12,132 nt of DNA from Oscillospiraceae bacterium (GCA_902797915.1 CADBUK010000093.1:1-12132); one strand, 5' to 3'; positions 1-8,631 are shown, counted from the first letter of the stretch. Notes: generated by a model from the sequence alone, not told the origin. Numbers and translations: made by a program.

Positions 1-3000
1 AGCAAGGACGAGTACAAAACCACAGGTTCTTCAGACTTAAAGGTTAACACGCTTCTTTCCGCAGGAAATCTTGTTGTTCAAAACGGCAACTGCTTCCTTG
101 GCGTTAAGAATATGGACAAAAACACTGCTGCAGGAACGGCAACACACATCGGTCTCCCCTTCGGCACTACCCTGCTTAACAGCGGAGACGGCAGACTTGC
201 TTCCGATTACGGTAATGTTACTGTACAGAACGGTAAGCTCCATATTTACGACACTGCTTATATTGCAGGCGACGTTTCCTGCTCGGGCGACTTTGCAGTT
301 GACGACTGGGCAAGGACCTATGTCGGCGGCGATATTACTGCAGGCGCGTTCTATATGTTCAACAAGTCTGAGCTCTATCTCGGTAAGGCTGACAGTGAGG
401 GCGAAGGCGTTGACGGTGATATTACAACCACAGGCAATGTTCAGTGCAATAATGAAAGCGGCGACGACGGCGAGGTAACAGGCGCTCTGTTCTGCACGGG
501 TTCAGTTTCAGCAGGTGCTGATTTCATCAACCAGGGCGAAGCTTCCGTTTTAATTCACGAATCACTGACCGCTGGCGGAGCAATTACCGCTGAATATGCT
601 TCAGGCACAGGCGTTATCTTTGCAAGAGACGGAATTCAGTTTAATGCAAACAGCATTAACGTTTACCCAATATTCTATACTGACGACGCTATCCGCTCCG
701 TTTACGGCGGCGGCGAAAGCACAATTAATGCTGAATACGGCACTAACGTTCAGTACAAGGATAAGAATATAAATGACGATTACCTGATTAACTGCGTTGT
801 AACCGTATCAGAAACAGTCGGCGGCGGCGGAAACAGTTTCGTTATTGTAAGAGGCGACGACACAACTGCTGCAGAGTTACTGCTTCACGATTGTGAAAGG
901 TCGCTTGACGGTACAACCATTACATATCTGGGAACAAAGAATTCTCACGCAGAGCACAGCTTCTTAGGACATAGCTGCCGTACCTCTGAAATCAAGAGGA
1001 ACCAGACCCTTATGGTTGTAGGCTACAATCTCGTTCTCAGGGACGATATTGTAAACAAGGGTAAAATTATCTGCCTTAAAGACGCAAACGGAAACGGCGG
1101 TAACATTACCTTTGTAAATAAAATCAATAATGATGACAAGTTCACGTCACTTACAAATTTAGGTTTGGTTTACTGCGACGGTACAATGAGAGTTCAGGGT
1201 ACAAACCACGGCTCTTCTGTAAGCTGGTATGTTCCTTACGGTAATTCAATTAAGAACGGCAACGGCGAAACAGCCAAGGGCGAGATTTACGTAATGGGCG
1301 AACTGCTTACCTACGGTTCAGTTGATAACTTTAACAGAATTTATGTAGGCGGCGACGTTCACACCACAACGCAAATCAGAGGTACTACAGAGGGTAAGTC
1401 AAACACCGATAACAACAACGGTCTTGACAACGAAAACAACTCTATCCTGTTTGCAGGCGGAAGTATTACGGCCGATATTAACCCTGATGACGGCAGCGAT
1501 ACTTACTACACTGCTAAGGACTACGGTAATCCCCTTATCTCTGCTGTTCACAACGATGAATCAATCATTGCAAGAAGCAACTCTGTACTGCTTGCACTCG
1601 GTAATATACGCTGCACTTATGCGTTTATCGTCGGCGAAGCAAGAATGGATTCAACCAGCACTTCTTCAGAAAACGGTACAAAACAGTTCCAGTGGATGAA
1701 CCAGCAGGCATACAGCGGCTTACAGGCAAGCAAATCGGGTTATATTAAGACCACTCTGCAAAACTCACAGGGCTCAATTACAATTACCGATGACCCTGAA
1801 GACCCGAATTACTACGGCAACTACGAAGGCGATTTGTATGACGAATACGGCAGAGCGCTTACTGCTTCAGAGCAGGTTGGTAAGATGTTTATCTACAGCC
1901 CGACTGCAAACGGCAGAAGCGGCTTAACCTATAACGACTTCGGATTTGCTTATATCGGCGGCACACTTACCACCTCTAACGGCGGCGGTGCGAGCGCCAC
2001 AGGATATGACGGTTCTCACAACTTTATCAGAAACTTTGGTAAGAGCGTAATTTACATTGCAAACAAGTATTCGGGCGACTCTTACAGCAACCCGAGAGGT
2101 TATGCGGTTGACACAGGTTATACTACACTGTGGCCGTATTCCAGAATGTACGTTAACGGCAGCTACAAAAACAACCTGTCGCCAACAACTGACTCCGGTA
2201 ACACAACCAAAACTCAGGTTGGTTTTGACGCTGCATTCTATTCACAGCTTTATGTAAACGGTAACTTTACCGCTTATGATAAGATTAAAATCCGCGACGC
2301 CTCAAGGATTATTATTGCAGGCGATTTCAACGTAAGTCACAGCCTTTTGACAAAGAGTTACTTCGAGCTTGGTAAATCTCCTGATGAAGGCGAAAGAGCT
2401 GTTAAGGACGCTTGGGACGAGAACAACCTTACCCTGCTCCAGATTAACGGCAACTTCGTATCAAACGGCTATACCAAGATTTTTGAACGTGCAACGATGA
2501 ATGTCGGAGGCGACTTTACAAATGTTAGCGGTTTCAATCTTACTGACCATTACCTTACAATGCGTCATCACGCAGCGCTCAGAGTCGGCGGCAACGCTTA
2601 TTGCGACGCTGCAGACATCGGTTCCTGCTCTACTCTGTTTGTCGGCAAGGAATTCCAGGCACGCAGTGGCACAATTAAGATTAGAGACGCTTGTGATGTT
2701 TCAGTCGGCGGTAACGGCGGCGGAGATATGGTAGCTCTTTCCTACATTGAGCTTGGTAAGCGTGAAGACGATACTTATAAGTACAATTCATGGACTGCTA
2801 ACAGACCTCAGGGTCCGTCCATCAGTGTTGATGACATCCACGTTGATAATGATTCTCACTTCTCGGATACAGGTACAGGCAGCGATTCAAACGGCGATGA
2901 AAACACCGCAACCGCTAACCTTATCTGCCCGAACTGCGGAAGGAATTCATCACAAACTACCTTTACAAGAGGCACAAAGGATGTTGTAAACAGCAACGGA

Positions 3001-4476
3001 ACGCTTCAGTACACGCTTAACGAATACACCTGCGACACCTGCGGATACGTATTTGACGAAACCACAGGCGCATTTGAAGATGACGGCGCAAACGGAGCTT
3101 CGGTTTACGTTAACGGCACAATCAACAGCAAAACAGGTTACCTTAAACTGTTTGCTAACACAAAGGCTTATGCTGTTGATACTGTTCGTTCTTACAGGTA
3201 CATTTCCCTTCGCCATCACGCAGGTCTTTATGTATTGACAAATACAAACAGCAACGGCGGAACAGGTTCAATGTTCAGCTATGATGATAACAGCAGACTG
3301 CTTGACTACAACGGAAATGTTGTTAGCAACTTCTACGTTGACACGAACCCGAACTCAACCGAATACGGCAACATCTATTATTACAAGCCGAATCAGGAAA
3401 TCTATTATCAGCAGGATGAAGAAGGAACGCTTACTCAAAAGCAATTGTCCGTTGCTCAGACAGACCTTTACAACAGCGGCGTAAGAATTTACGGCTTCTC
3501 TGTTAAGATTGACGAAAGCAGTCAGGAAACCTTTAACGGTACCGCAAGTGATAATAAGACTAAGGGTCTTCTTTATCAGAATATGCTTTACTTCTATCTT
3601 AACGGCGAAAAGGTTTACCCGTACACTATTACCAAGGGAGAAAGTGTAAATAACGAAGAAGTAAAAGATATTTTGAACTACGCGTTCATTGACTTCAGCT
3701 ATAACCTTGTTCAGAATAATGAGAGCGGAACAAGTTATGTTGAAAAGCCTGTCGGAACTGCCGTAATCGGTCTTCCGACCACAAGCGGTTCAATTATATC
3801 TTACGGCGATTTAACCGTTAACACGCATGCTACGGCTTATGCTACGGGCGATATCAACTCCTACGGTAAAACATTTATCGGCGACGGCGGTTTAATCTTC
3901 TCTAAGGGAGATTATCAGTGCACAAGCGTTGTTTCGCTCGGTTCCCTCTTCCAGGGTAACAGTGTTTGCGGATTTGAAATGAAGCACGGTCACCTGTACG
4001 CAGCCGGTAACGTTAAGATTTACGGCTCATCGGAAATTGGCGGCGGTACAATTGACGCAGGCAAGGATATTACCTTCTCAAGTGTTTATACTCATTATCA
4101 GTATAACGATGATGAAAACCAGATTAACAACTCTTATACTGACCCGACCGAAGTTGACCTGTTCATCTGCTCAGAAAAAGGCAACATCAACTTCAACTCC
4201 ATCTATAGCTGGACGGGCGGTATTACCTACGCACCGGGTTCATATACCTATACCACTAACGGCAGCACGGGTAAAACAGAGTATTCAAAGACCGGCGGTG
4301 TTATTTCGATTAACGGTGTTTACTTTGAGCATTTCGGCGCATTTATTGCAAGGGATAATAACATTAACGCCTTCTACATTAACCTACACCGTCTTGCAAA
4401 CCTTAAAACACTTGATTTAAAGACCGTTAGTCCGTCAAATGTTTATCTTTGCCCAATTGAAACCACTGATAACTGA
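1..4476 (+). CDS. Giant repetitive beta-solenoid-like surface protein, 5' end missing
   Basis: The frame is open from base 1 to a TGA at 4474-4476, giving 1491 visible residues. The first Met (112) has no ribosome binding site and is preceded by 37 in-frame codons, so the true start lies left of the window. The protein is rich in Gly, Asn, Asp, Thr, Ser and Tyr. It repeats short strand-turn units such as YVGGDI, VGGDV, IAGDF, INGNF, VGGDF, VNGTI and ATGDI, as expected of a right-handed beta-solenoid. Longer units recur as well: S-x3-LGK followed by an acidic loop (367, 2356, 2740), KIRDA (about 2287 and 2680) and RHHA (2563, 3211). Two CX2C pairs (2926-3042) form a zinc-ribbon-like insertion. 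The end (about 4216-4383), with YAP, then GGVISING, then a FGAFIA segment, recalls C-terminal modules of large clostridial pilin-like (PilX-N/DUF7305-type) proteins. I see no LPXTG, C-terminal membrane anchor or S-layer domain. Any signal or pilin-like peptide would be in the missing part. Surface location is inference; adhesin or structural roles are possible but unproven. Confidence 0.85.
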   Translation, partial: SKDEYKTTGSSDLKVNTLLSAGNLVVQNGNCFLGVKNMDKNTAAGTATHIGLPFGTTLLNSGDGRLASDYGNVTVQNGKLHIYDTAYIAGDVSCSGDFAVDDWARTYVGGDITAGAFYMFNKSELYLGKADSEGEGVDGDITTTGNVQCNNESGDDGEVTGALFCTGSVSAGADFINQGEASVLIHESLTAGGAITAEYASGTGVIFARDGIQFNANSINVYPIFYTDDAIRSVYGGGESTINAEYGTNVQYKDKNINDDYLINCVVTVSETVGGGGNSFVIVRGDDTTAAELLLHDCERSLDGTTITYLGTKNSHAEHSFLGHSCRTSEIKRNQTLMVVGYNLVLRDDIVNKGKIICLKDANGNGGNITFVNKINNDDKFTSLTNLGLVYCDGTMRVQGTNHGSSVSWYVPYGNSIKNGNGETAKGEIYVMGELLTYGSVDNFNRIYVGGDVHTTTQIRGTTEGKSNTDNNNGLDNENNSILFAGGSITADINPDDGSDTYYTAKDYGNPLISAVHNDESIIARSNSVLLALGNIRCTYAFIVGEARMDSTSTSSENGTKQFQWMNQQAYSGLQASKSGYIKTTLQNSQGSITITDDPEDPNYYGNYEGDLYDEYGRALTASEQVGKMFIYSPTANGRSGLTYNDFGFAYIGGTLTTSNGGGASATGYDGSHNFIRNFGKSVIYIANKYSGDSYSNPRGYAVDTGYTTLWPYSRMYVNGSYKNNLSPTTDSGNTTKTQVGFDAAFYSQLYVNGNFTAYDKIKIRDASRIIIAGDFNVSHSLLTKSYFELGKSPDEGERAVKDAWDENNLTLLQINGNFVSNGYTKIFERATMNVGGDFTNVSGFNLTDHYLTMRHHAALRVGGNAYCDAADIGSCSTLFVGKEFQARSGTIKIRDACDVSVGGNGGGDMVALSYIELGKREDDTYKYNSWTANRPQGPSISVDDIHVDNDSHFSDTGTGSDSNGDENTATANLICPNCGRNSSQTTFTRGTKDVVNSNGTLQYTLNEYTCDTCGYVFDETTGAFEDDGANGASVYVNGTINSKTGYLKLFANTKAYAVDTVRSYRYISLRHHAGLYVLTNTNSNGGTGSMFSYDDNSRLLDYNGNVVSNFYVDTNPNSTEYGNIYYYKPNQEIYYQQDEEGTLTQKQLSVAQTDLYNSGVRIYGFSVKIDESSQETFNGTASDNKTKGLLYQNMLYFYLNGEKVYPYTITKGESVNNEEVKDILNYAFIDFSYNLVQNNESGTSYVEKPVGTAVIGLPTTSGSIISYGDLTVNTHATAYATGDINSYGKTFIGDGGLIFSKGDYQCTSVVSLGSLFQGNSVCGFEMKHGHLYAAGNVKIYGSSEIGGGTIDAGKDITFSSVYTHYQYNDDENQINNSYTDPTEVDLFICSEKGNINFNSIYSWTGGITYAPGSYTYTTNGSTGKTEYSKTGGVISINGVYFEHFGAFIARDNNINAFYINLHRLANLKTLDLKTVSPSNVYLCPIETTDN
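2926..3042 (+). other. Zinc-ribbon-like four-cysteine insertion inside the giant protein
   Basis: Codons 2926-2937 read C-P-N-C followed by Gly, and codons 3031-3042 read C-D-T-C followed by Gly-Tyr. This gives CX2C-X31-CX2C, the spacing of a small zinc ribbon or rubredoxin-like knuckle pair (CPNCG and CDTCGY). It follows an Asp/Ser/Gly-rich stretch and precedes the next VYVNG repeat, so it looks inserted between solenoid turns. Metal binding is inferred from the motif alone. Confidence 0.6.
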
Positions 4477-4503
4477 TATCAGCAATTTCAATTAACTAAA
4501 AAA

Positions 4504-4531
4504 TCAGGGCATACAGCAATGTATGCCCTGA
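4504..4531. terminator. 11-bp hairpin in the intergenic gap; T-tract only on the minus strand
   Basis: An inverted repeat with arms 4504-4514 and 4521-4531 (core CAGGGCATAC / GTATGCCCTG) encloses the loop AGCAAT. On the plus strand it is followed by AAGTTTAGG, a poor U-tract. On the minus strand it is followed by TTTTTT (from the A-run at 4498-4503), a textbook intrinsic terminator. For plus-strand transcription it may be a weak terminator or a processing or stability hairpin after the giant gene. Confidence 0.6.
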
Positions 4532-4547
4532 AGTTTAGGATAATGAT

Positions 4548-5375
4548 ATGAAATATTTTTTCGATAATCTTTATGTTACAATTAAAGAACGCTTTGAGGA
4601 ATTTAAAGAGCTTAGCTTAAAGAAAAAGCTTATTGCATTAGTTGTATTGCTATTAGTAATTGCATTGATAATTACAGGCACCCAAATACACAAAAACAGC
4701 CAAAAGCCTGAAGCTGACCCTAACACTGTTGCCGAAGCATACGCGCAAAGCATTGCAGAGAAGGACTATTATCAGGCGTTTGAGTACACAATAATCGGTA
4801 AGGACGGTGTTGACAAATACCTTGACGATAACTATCTTTCCGATTATGAAGACAAAAAAGAGCTGTCAGAAAAAGAGCGTTACGACGTAATCAACGTTTG
4901 TGAAGCGCTTGACAAGGATTTAAATACATTTATGTCAACCTACGGTATTTCCGATTACAACAGCTTTTTCGGCGCATATGTTCAGACTGCTGAAAGCCTT
5001 GTGGTTAACTACGTTAAAGATACCGAACCAAGCGACTTGCTGATTATTGAATGTATCAAATACAGCCTTAACAACTATAAAAAGGAATATGAGCAAACGC
5101 TGAACAGTCAGTACAAGAGCAATTACAGCATTAAGCTTAACGAACCTGAGATAATGGACTTTTCAGAAGATGAGGTTCAGCTTTATATTGAAAACAAGAG
5201 CGAACTTGCAAACAACGTATTCCTCAAATCAGGATTAAAGCCCGAAAAAATAAAAAAAGTAAAACGATACACTTATGATGTTCACATCAACGACGATTAT
5301 ATTACCACTATTGCAGTATATCTTGTAAATATTGGCAATTTCTGGTATGTTGACACAACAGCATTAGTTTATTAA
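4548..5375 (+). CDS. Membrane-anchored protein with NTF2/DUF4878-like exterior
   Basis: This is a 275-residue protein of unknown function. Residues 1-27 are charged and basic near the membrane (KKK at 25-27). Residues 28-45 form one strongly hydrophobic segment (LIALVVLLLVIALIITGT). The rest is hydrophilic and very probably outside the cell. There is no lipobox cysteine, so it is a signal-anchor protein rather than a lipoprotein. The start of the exterior part (about 57-80, D-P-N-T-V-A-E-A-Y-A then E-K-D-Y-Y-Q-A-F) resembles the first helix of NTF2-like/DUF4878 domains found in many Firmicutes membrane proteins. It ends with a beta-rich tail finishing in FWYVDTTALVY. The start is supported by AGGA at 4537-4540, seven bases before the ATG. 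It lies 71 bp behind the giant gene on the same strand, with a hairpin between, so co-transcription is possible. The family assignment is tentative. Confidence 0.8.
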   Translation: MKYFFDNLYVTIKERFEEFKELSLKKKLIALVVLLLVIALIITGTQIHKNSQKPEADPNTVAEAYAQSIAEKDYYQAFEYTIIGKDGVDKYLDDNYLSDYEDKKELSEKERYDVINVCEALDKDLNTFMSTYGISDYNSFFGAYVQTAESLVVNYVKDTEPSDLLIIECIKYSLNNYKKEYEQTLNSQYKSNYSIKLNEPEIMDFSEDEVQLYIENKSELANNVFLKSGLKPEKIKKVKRYTYDVHINDDYITTIAVYLVNIGNFWYVDTTALVY

Positions 5376-5383
5376 TTAAAGTG

Positions 5384-5428
5384 AAAAAGAGCAGGGAAGT
5401 TATTAACTAACTTCCCTGCTCTTTTTTT
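5384..5428. terminator. Bidirectional intrinsic terminator between convergent genes
   Basis: A perfect 19-bp stem (arms 5384-5402 and 5408-5426) encloses the loop TTAAC. A run of A on the left and T on the right makes it work on both strands. It lies right after the stop of the plus-strand membrane protein. Its right T-run includes the TAA stop (5427-5429 on the minus strand) of the convergent glycosyltransferase gene, so one structure can end both transcripts. Confidence 0.9.
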
Positions 5429-7061
5429 ATTTTGAAATAACGCTCCAGAAGCCTATATCCTTTACGGTATATTCATCTCCGAATTCAAACATTTCCTTGT
5501 TTTCTTTGGGAACTATATTGAAGCTTTCCGTAAGGCAAGTTTTTTCTTCAGCGGTATAAAGCATAATACTTTTGTCAGTTGTTAATTCAACACTTGAAAA
5601 ATCGCCATTAATTCTTCTGATTTGCTCATCTGCAAAGTTTGAAAAATCATAATTACTGTCAAAATAGTGATACCTTACAAATATTGAAACGCGTTCAGGC
5701 TGATAATAATCAGTACAGTATAAATTTATAGTTTCCTCCTCCCCTGCTTCCTCAAGGCAGGAATAAAGAGAATCTCCGTAAACAATATCATCAACGCCGT
5801 TAACGTTAGCGGCATAAGAAATAAATATGCCGTTAAATATTAAAAATGAAAGCGAGAAAAGCACGATAAATACTTTCCTGCTGTTAGCCTTTTTTGCATT
5901 ATCGATAATCTCAAAAAAGCCTATTCCAACAAGCGGTATAATGAAATATGAAAGCTGACCATATCTGTATAATACATCAATTACCGGAGAATTAACAAAC
6001 ATACAGAAACATATTACGCCAACCAACATTCCAAACAAAAACAGTTTTTGAATAAAAGAAAACTTTTTTCTGTTTTTGAACGCAGAAAAAGCTACGCAAA
6101 TAAAGCCCATCACGGCTAGGATTATTCCGATAATTGTTGCAAACTGAAACGAATTCAGGTCCATTTTTGAAGGAAGCACATTCATATAAACCATCAGCGG
6201 AAGAACCACGGCAGCATTAGAAACTGCTTTAATGAGTGTTCCGACTGCTCCTGAATCGCCAGCAAAAACAACAAAAGAATTACGTGTATAGTAATCCATT
6301 TTTGAAAAGCTGAAGCCCAGCAGCTTAAACTCAGGAATTATACCGAGCGAAACAAAGCCGAAAAGAATAAACGGCAGTGAAACAACCGTAACGGCAATAA
6401 CGCTTAAAAGGACTTCAGTAAATGAAATTCTCTTTTTTATTATCAGCACTGCATAGACGGTTAACAGAACAAAAGGCACAAAAAGAACCGAAGCCATATA
6501 GCAGTAAAAGCTCAGCCCGAAAAACGCCATTGAAAAGGTATAATTAATAATACCCTTTCCGTTAACAGCCCTTGCCAAAAAGTACAAAGCGATTATTAAT
6601 ATATGCCCGATGTAATTACAATCAAGCACAAAAACGCCTGAAAAAATCATCCATGGCGAAACAGCAGCGAATGCCTTTAAAACAAACTCATACCTGCTGT
6701 TACCGAAAACCTCGTTAACAAAGCCGCAAAAAGCCATAAAGCCGATAATACTAAGAACCAACGCAAAGAAGCGTATTCCGAACAAATTGAAACCAAACAG
6801 CTTTACGCTTAATGAAGTTAAATAGGTTGCAAACGGCGACTGACCGCCATACAGCCAGGTATCAAAATAAAACGGCAATCTCTCGCCGTTTAAATCTGTA
6901 AAGGTATTAACAAGATTTCCTGCATTTAGCGCAGTCATAGCCTCATCAATATTGCTGCCGCCTACAAACAGATTAACAACAAAATAAAAGACCCTTATTA
7001 AAACCCCGAAAGTAAGAATTATGCCATTTTTATTTTTTATCCTATCCTTGCTTATTCTCAT
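5427..7061 (-). CDS. GT-C family membrane glycosyltransferase (PMT/ArnT-like)
   Basis: This 544-residue protein is an integral membrane protein with roughly ten or more hydrophobic spans between residues 14 and 418 and a soluble C-terminal tail (about 418-544). The first extracytoplasmic loop carries N-I-D-E (D39-E40), the acidic pair typical of PMT_2/GT39/GT83 enzymes. It is followed at 71-110 by YGGQSPFATYL and the LFGFNLFGIRFFALVLS segment, matching the family pattern of a substrate loop followed by an lfG-x-RlfsaL helix. Family members transfer a sugar from a polyprenyl-phosphate carrier to a lipid, glycan or protein on the outer face of the membrane; donor and acceptor cannot be read here. 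The ATG directly follows the TAA of the upstream oxidoreductase gene with no gap, and only a weak purine-rich GAAGAAAAG precedes it, so translation is probably coupled. A candidate acceptor is a cell-envelope polymer. Confidence 0.85.
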   Translation of the reverse strand: MRISKDRIKNKNGIILTFGVLIRVFYFVVNLFVGGSNIDEAMTALNAGNLVNTFTDLNGERLPFYFDTWLYGGQSPFATYLTSLSVKLFGFNLFGIRFFALVLSIIGFMAFCGFVNEVFGNSRYEFVLKAFAAVSPWMIFSGVFVLDCNYIGHILIIALYFLARAVNGKGIINYTFSMAFFGLSFYCYMASVLFVPFVLLTVYAVLIIKKRISFTEVLLSVIAVTVVSLPFILFGFVSLGIIPEFKLLGFSFSKMDYYTRNSFVVFAGDSGAVGTLIKAVSNAAVVLPLMVYMNVLPSKMDLNSFQFATIIGIILAVMGFICVAFSAFKNRKKFSFIQKLFLFGMLVGVICFCMFVNSPVIDVLYRYGQLSYFIIPLVGIGFFEIIDNAKKANSRKVFIVLFSLSFLIFNGIFISYAANVNGVDDIVYGDSLYSCLEEAGEEETINLYCTDYYQPERVSIFVRYHYFDSNYDFSNFADEQIRRINGDFSSVELTTDKSIMLYTAEEKTCLTESFNIVPKENKEMFEFGDEYTVKDIGFWSVISK

Positions 7062-8615
7062 TTATATTTTCTTTTCTTCGTGGTATTCCTGTTCCGTATT
7101 GACGTTCCAGATGGCAGTTTTATCTTTAGTTTCGTTTTCAATTGCATTAACAGCTTCAAACGCAGTTGCCATTGAGTGATCCATATTATTATACCTGTGC
7201 TGGCCGTTTCTGCCTATGCAATAAAGGTTTTCAAAACCGTTAAGGTAATCAACAAGCGCAGGCATTTCGCTGTAGGTGTCAAAATACGCAGGATACGCCT
7301 TTTTAACCCTTTCCCTGTGGAAATCAAGGACGTTGTCTTTTGAGGTTATTACGCCCATTTTGACAAGCTCATCAATTGCAAACCGAGCGGCTTCTTCATC
7401 GCTCATATTCCAGAAATCATCATTTTCCGCACAGAAGTACTCAAGCCCAAGCCAAACGGTATTCATCGGGTCTTTAACAAGGTAAGGCGACCAGTTGTTA
7501 AACACCTGAATTCTGCCAAGCTTAACGCCCGTATCCTGAACGTAAATCCAGCAGTCAGGAACAATATTGCCAAGCGTTTTCATATCTGTTTCGTTTTTAA
7601 GGTTAAGCTTATCAACAAGAAGCCCGATTGTTACAAAATCCCTGTAAGGCAAGCCCTGAGCAATACGCCTGATGTTTTCGGGAACATCAAATTCCATTGA
7701 GGAAACCAAATCCTTAACAGGCATTGAGGACATAACAATATCAGCGTCAACACTGATTTCCTCGCCGTCCTTGATATACTTAACGGAGGAAAGCTTGTTA
7801 CCGTCCTTAGTTAAACCTACAACCTTTGCGTTTTTAATAAGCGTTACGCCCATTGACTGAGCTTCCTCACAGGCCTTTTCCCAAAGCTGACCCGGACCGA
7901 ATTTCGGGTAATTAAAGCTTTCAATCAAAGAGGTTTCATTTGACTTTTTCTTTCCGCTGATACTGCCGAGAGCGTTTCTTACAACCTCTGTAACGGAAAT
8001 ACCCTTAACCCTCTGCTTGCCCCAGCTCGGGTCAATCTGGCTTGGGTGTCTTCCCCAGAGCTTTTCGGTATAGCCCTCAAAGAACATTGAGTAAAGCTCC
8101 CTGCCGAAACGGTTAATATACAAATCCTCAAGGCTTTTTTCTTCCCTTTTATGCACCACGGCGCCGAGATATGTAAAGCCCGATTTCATAGTGCGGGTAA
8201 AGCCCATATTTATAAAGGTGCGCGGTTTAAGCGAAATCGGATAATCGAAAAACCTGTTCAGGAAATATATTCTTGAAACCCTGTCGCGCACAAGGAAAAC
8301 ATTATCCTCAACCTCCGGGTCCGGACCGTCAGGGCTGAAAGTCTTTTCCCTGCCGAGCAGCTTATCGTCAAACGACGGCTTACCCTGCACGGGCATAATG
8401 TCGCGCCACCACTGCATAACCCTTTCATCCTTGGAGAAAAAGCGGTGTCCGCCGATATCCATTCGGTTATCGTTAATTTTAATCGTACGGGAAATTCCGC
8501 CTATTTCATTACTTTCTTCAAGCAGGATTATTCTGTATTCACTTTGCTTATTTGCAAGTTCCTTGGCGGCTGTTATACCTGCCGGGCCTGCTCCGATAAT
8601 TACAACTGTTTTCAT
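7062..8615 (-). CDS. FAD-dependent oxidoreductase, UDP-galactopyranose mutase-like
   Basis: I place the start at the ATG 8615-8613, giving 517 residues, because AAAGGA (8628-8623) sits seven bases before it and the dinucleotide-binding fold begins at once. An ATG at 8651 would add 12 residues and overlap the upstream gene. Residues 4-20 hold VVIIGAGPAG, the GxGxxG Rossmann motif, with E33-E34 at the end of the second strand and GGISRT at 39-44. Residues 55-60 (GGHRFF), 119-126 (LNRFFDYP) and 171-189 (GRELYSMFF then GYTEKLWGRH) match the UDP-galactopyranose mutase/protoporphyrinogen-oxidase-like group. So does the C-terminal GRNGQHRYNNMDHSMATA (about 468-485). It is longer than bacterial Glf (usually below 400 residues), so it is probably a related enzyme acting on another nucleotide- or lipid-linked sugar rather than Glf itself. 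Its coupling to a GT-C glycosyltransferase supports a role in glycan synthesis. Function is inferred. Confidence 0.85.
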   Translation of the reverse strand: MKTVVIIGAGPAGITAAKELANKQSEYRIILLEESNEIGGISRTIKINDNRMDIGGHRFFSKDERVMQWWRDIMPVQGKPSFDDKLLGREKTFSPDGPDPEVEDNVFLVRDRVSRIYFLNRFFDYPISLKPRTFINMGFTRTMKSGFTYLGAVVHKREEKSLEDLYINRFGRELYSMFFEGYTEKLWGRHPSQIDPSWGKQRVKGISVTEVVRNALGSISGKKKSNETSLIESFNYPKFGPGQLWEKACEEAQSMGVTLIKNAKVVGLTKDGNKLSSVKYIKDGEEISVDADIVMSSMPVKDLVSSMEFDVPENIRRIAQGLPYRDFVTIGLLVDKLNLKNETDMKTLGNIVPDCWIYVQDTGVKLGRIQVFNNWSPYLVKDPMNTVWLGLEYFCAENDDFWNMSDEEAARFAIDELVKMGVITSKDNVLDFHRERVKKAYPAYFDTYSEMPALVDYLNGFENLYCIGRNGQHRYNNMDHSMATAFEAVNAIENETKDKTAIWNVNTEQEYHEEKKI

Positions 8616-8622
8616 AAAACAA

Positions 8623-8628
8623 TCCTTT
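8623..8628 (-). promoter_or_regulatory. Ribosome binding site fixing the oxidoreductase start
   Basis: On the minus strand AAAGGA lies seven bases before the ATG at 8615. It chooses this start over the in-frame ATG at 8651 and leaves a 16-base gap to the preceding gene instead of an overlap. Confidence 0.7.
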
Positions 8629-8631
8629 TTA

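Noticed and set aside
112..114. ATG as the start of the giant gene
   Set aside because: The frame is open upstream to base 1 with protein of the same style, and no ribosome binding site precedes this ATG; it is an internal Met.
711..830. GGC-rich runs as a microsatellite or CRISPR-like repeat
   Set aside because: They are Gly codons in solenoid turns with no regular spacer, so no array is present.
4037..4420. 127-codon plus-strand open frame inside the giant gene
   Set aside because: It is a Thr/Leu-rich frame-shifted shadow of the repetitive coding sequence, as are the other frames within 1-4476 on both strands (for example 2950-3219).
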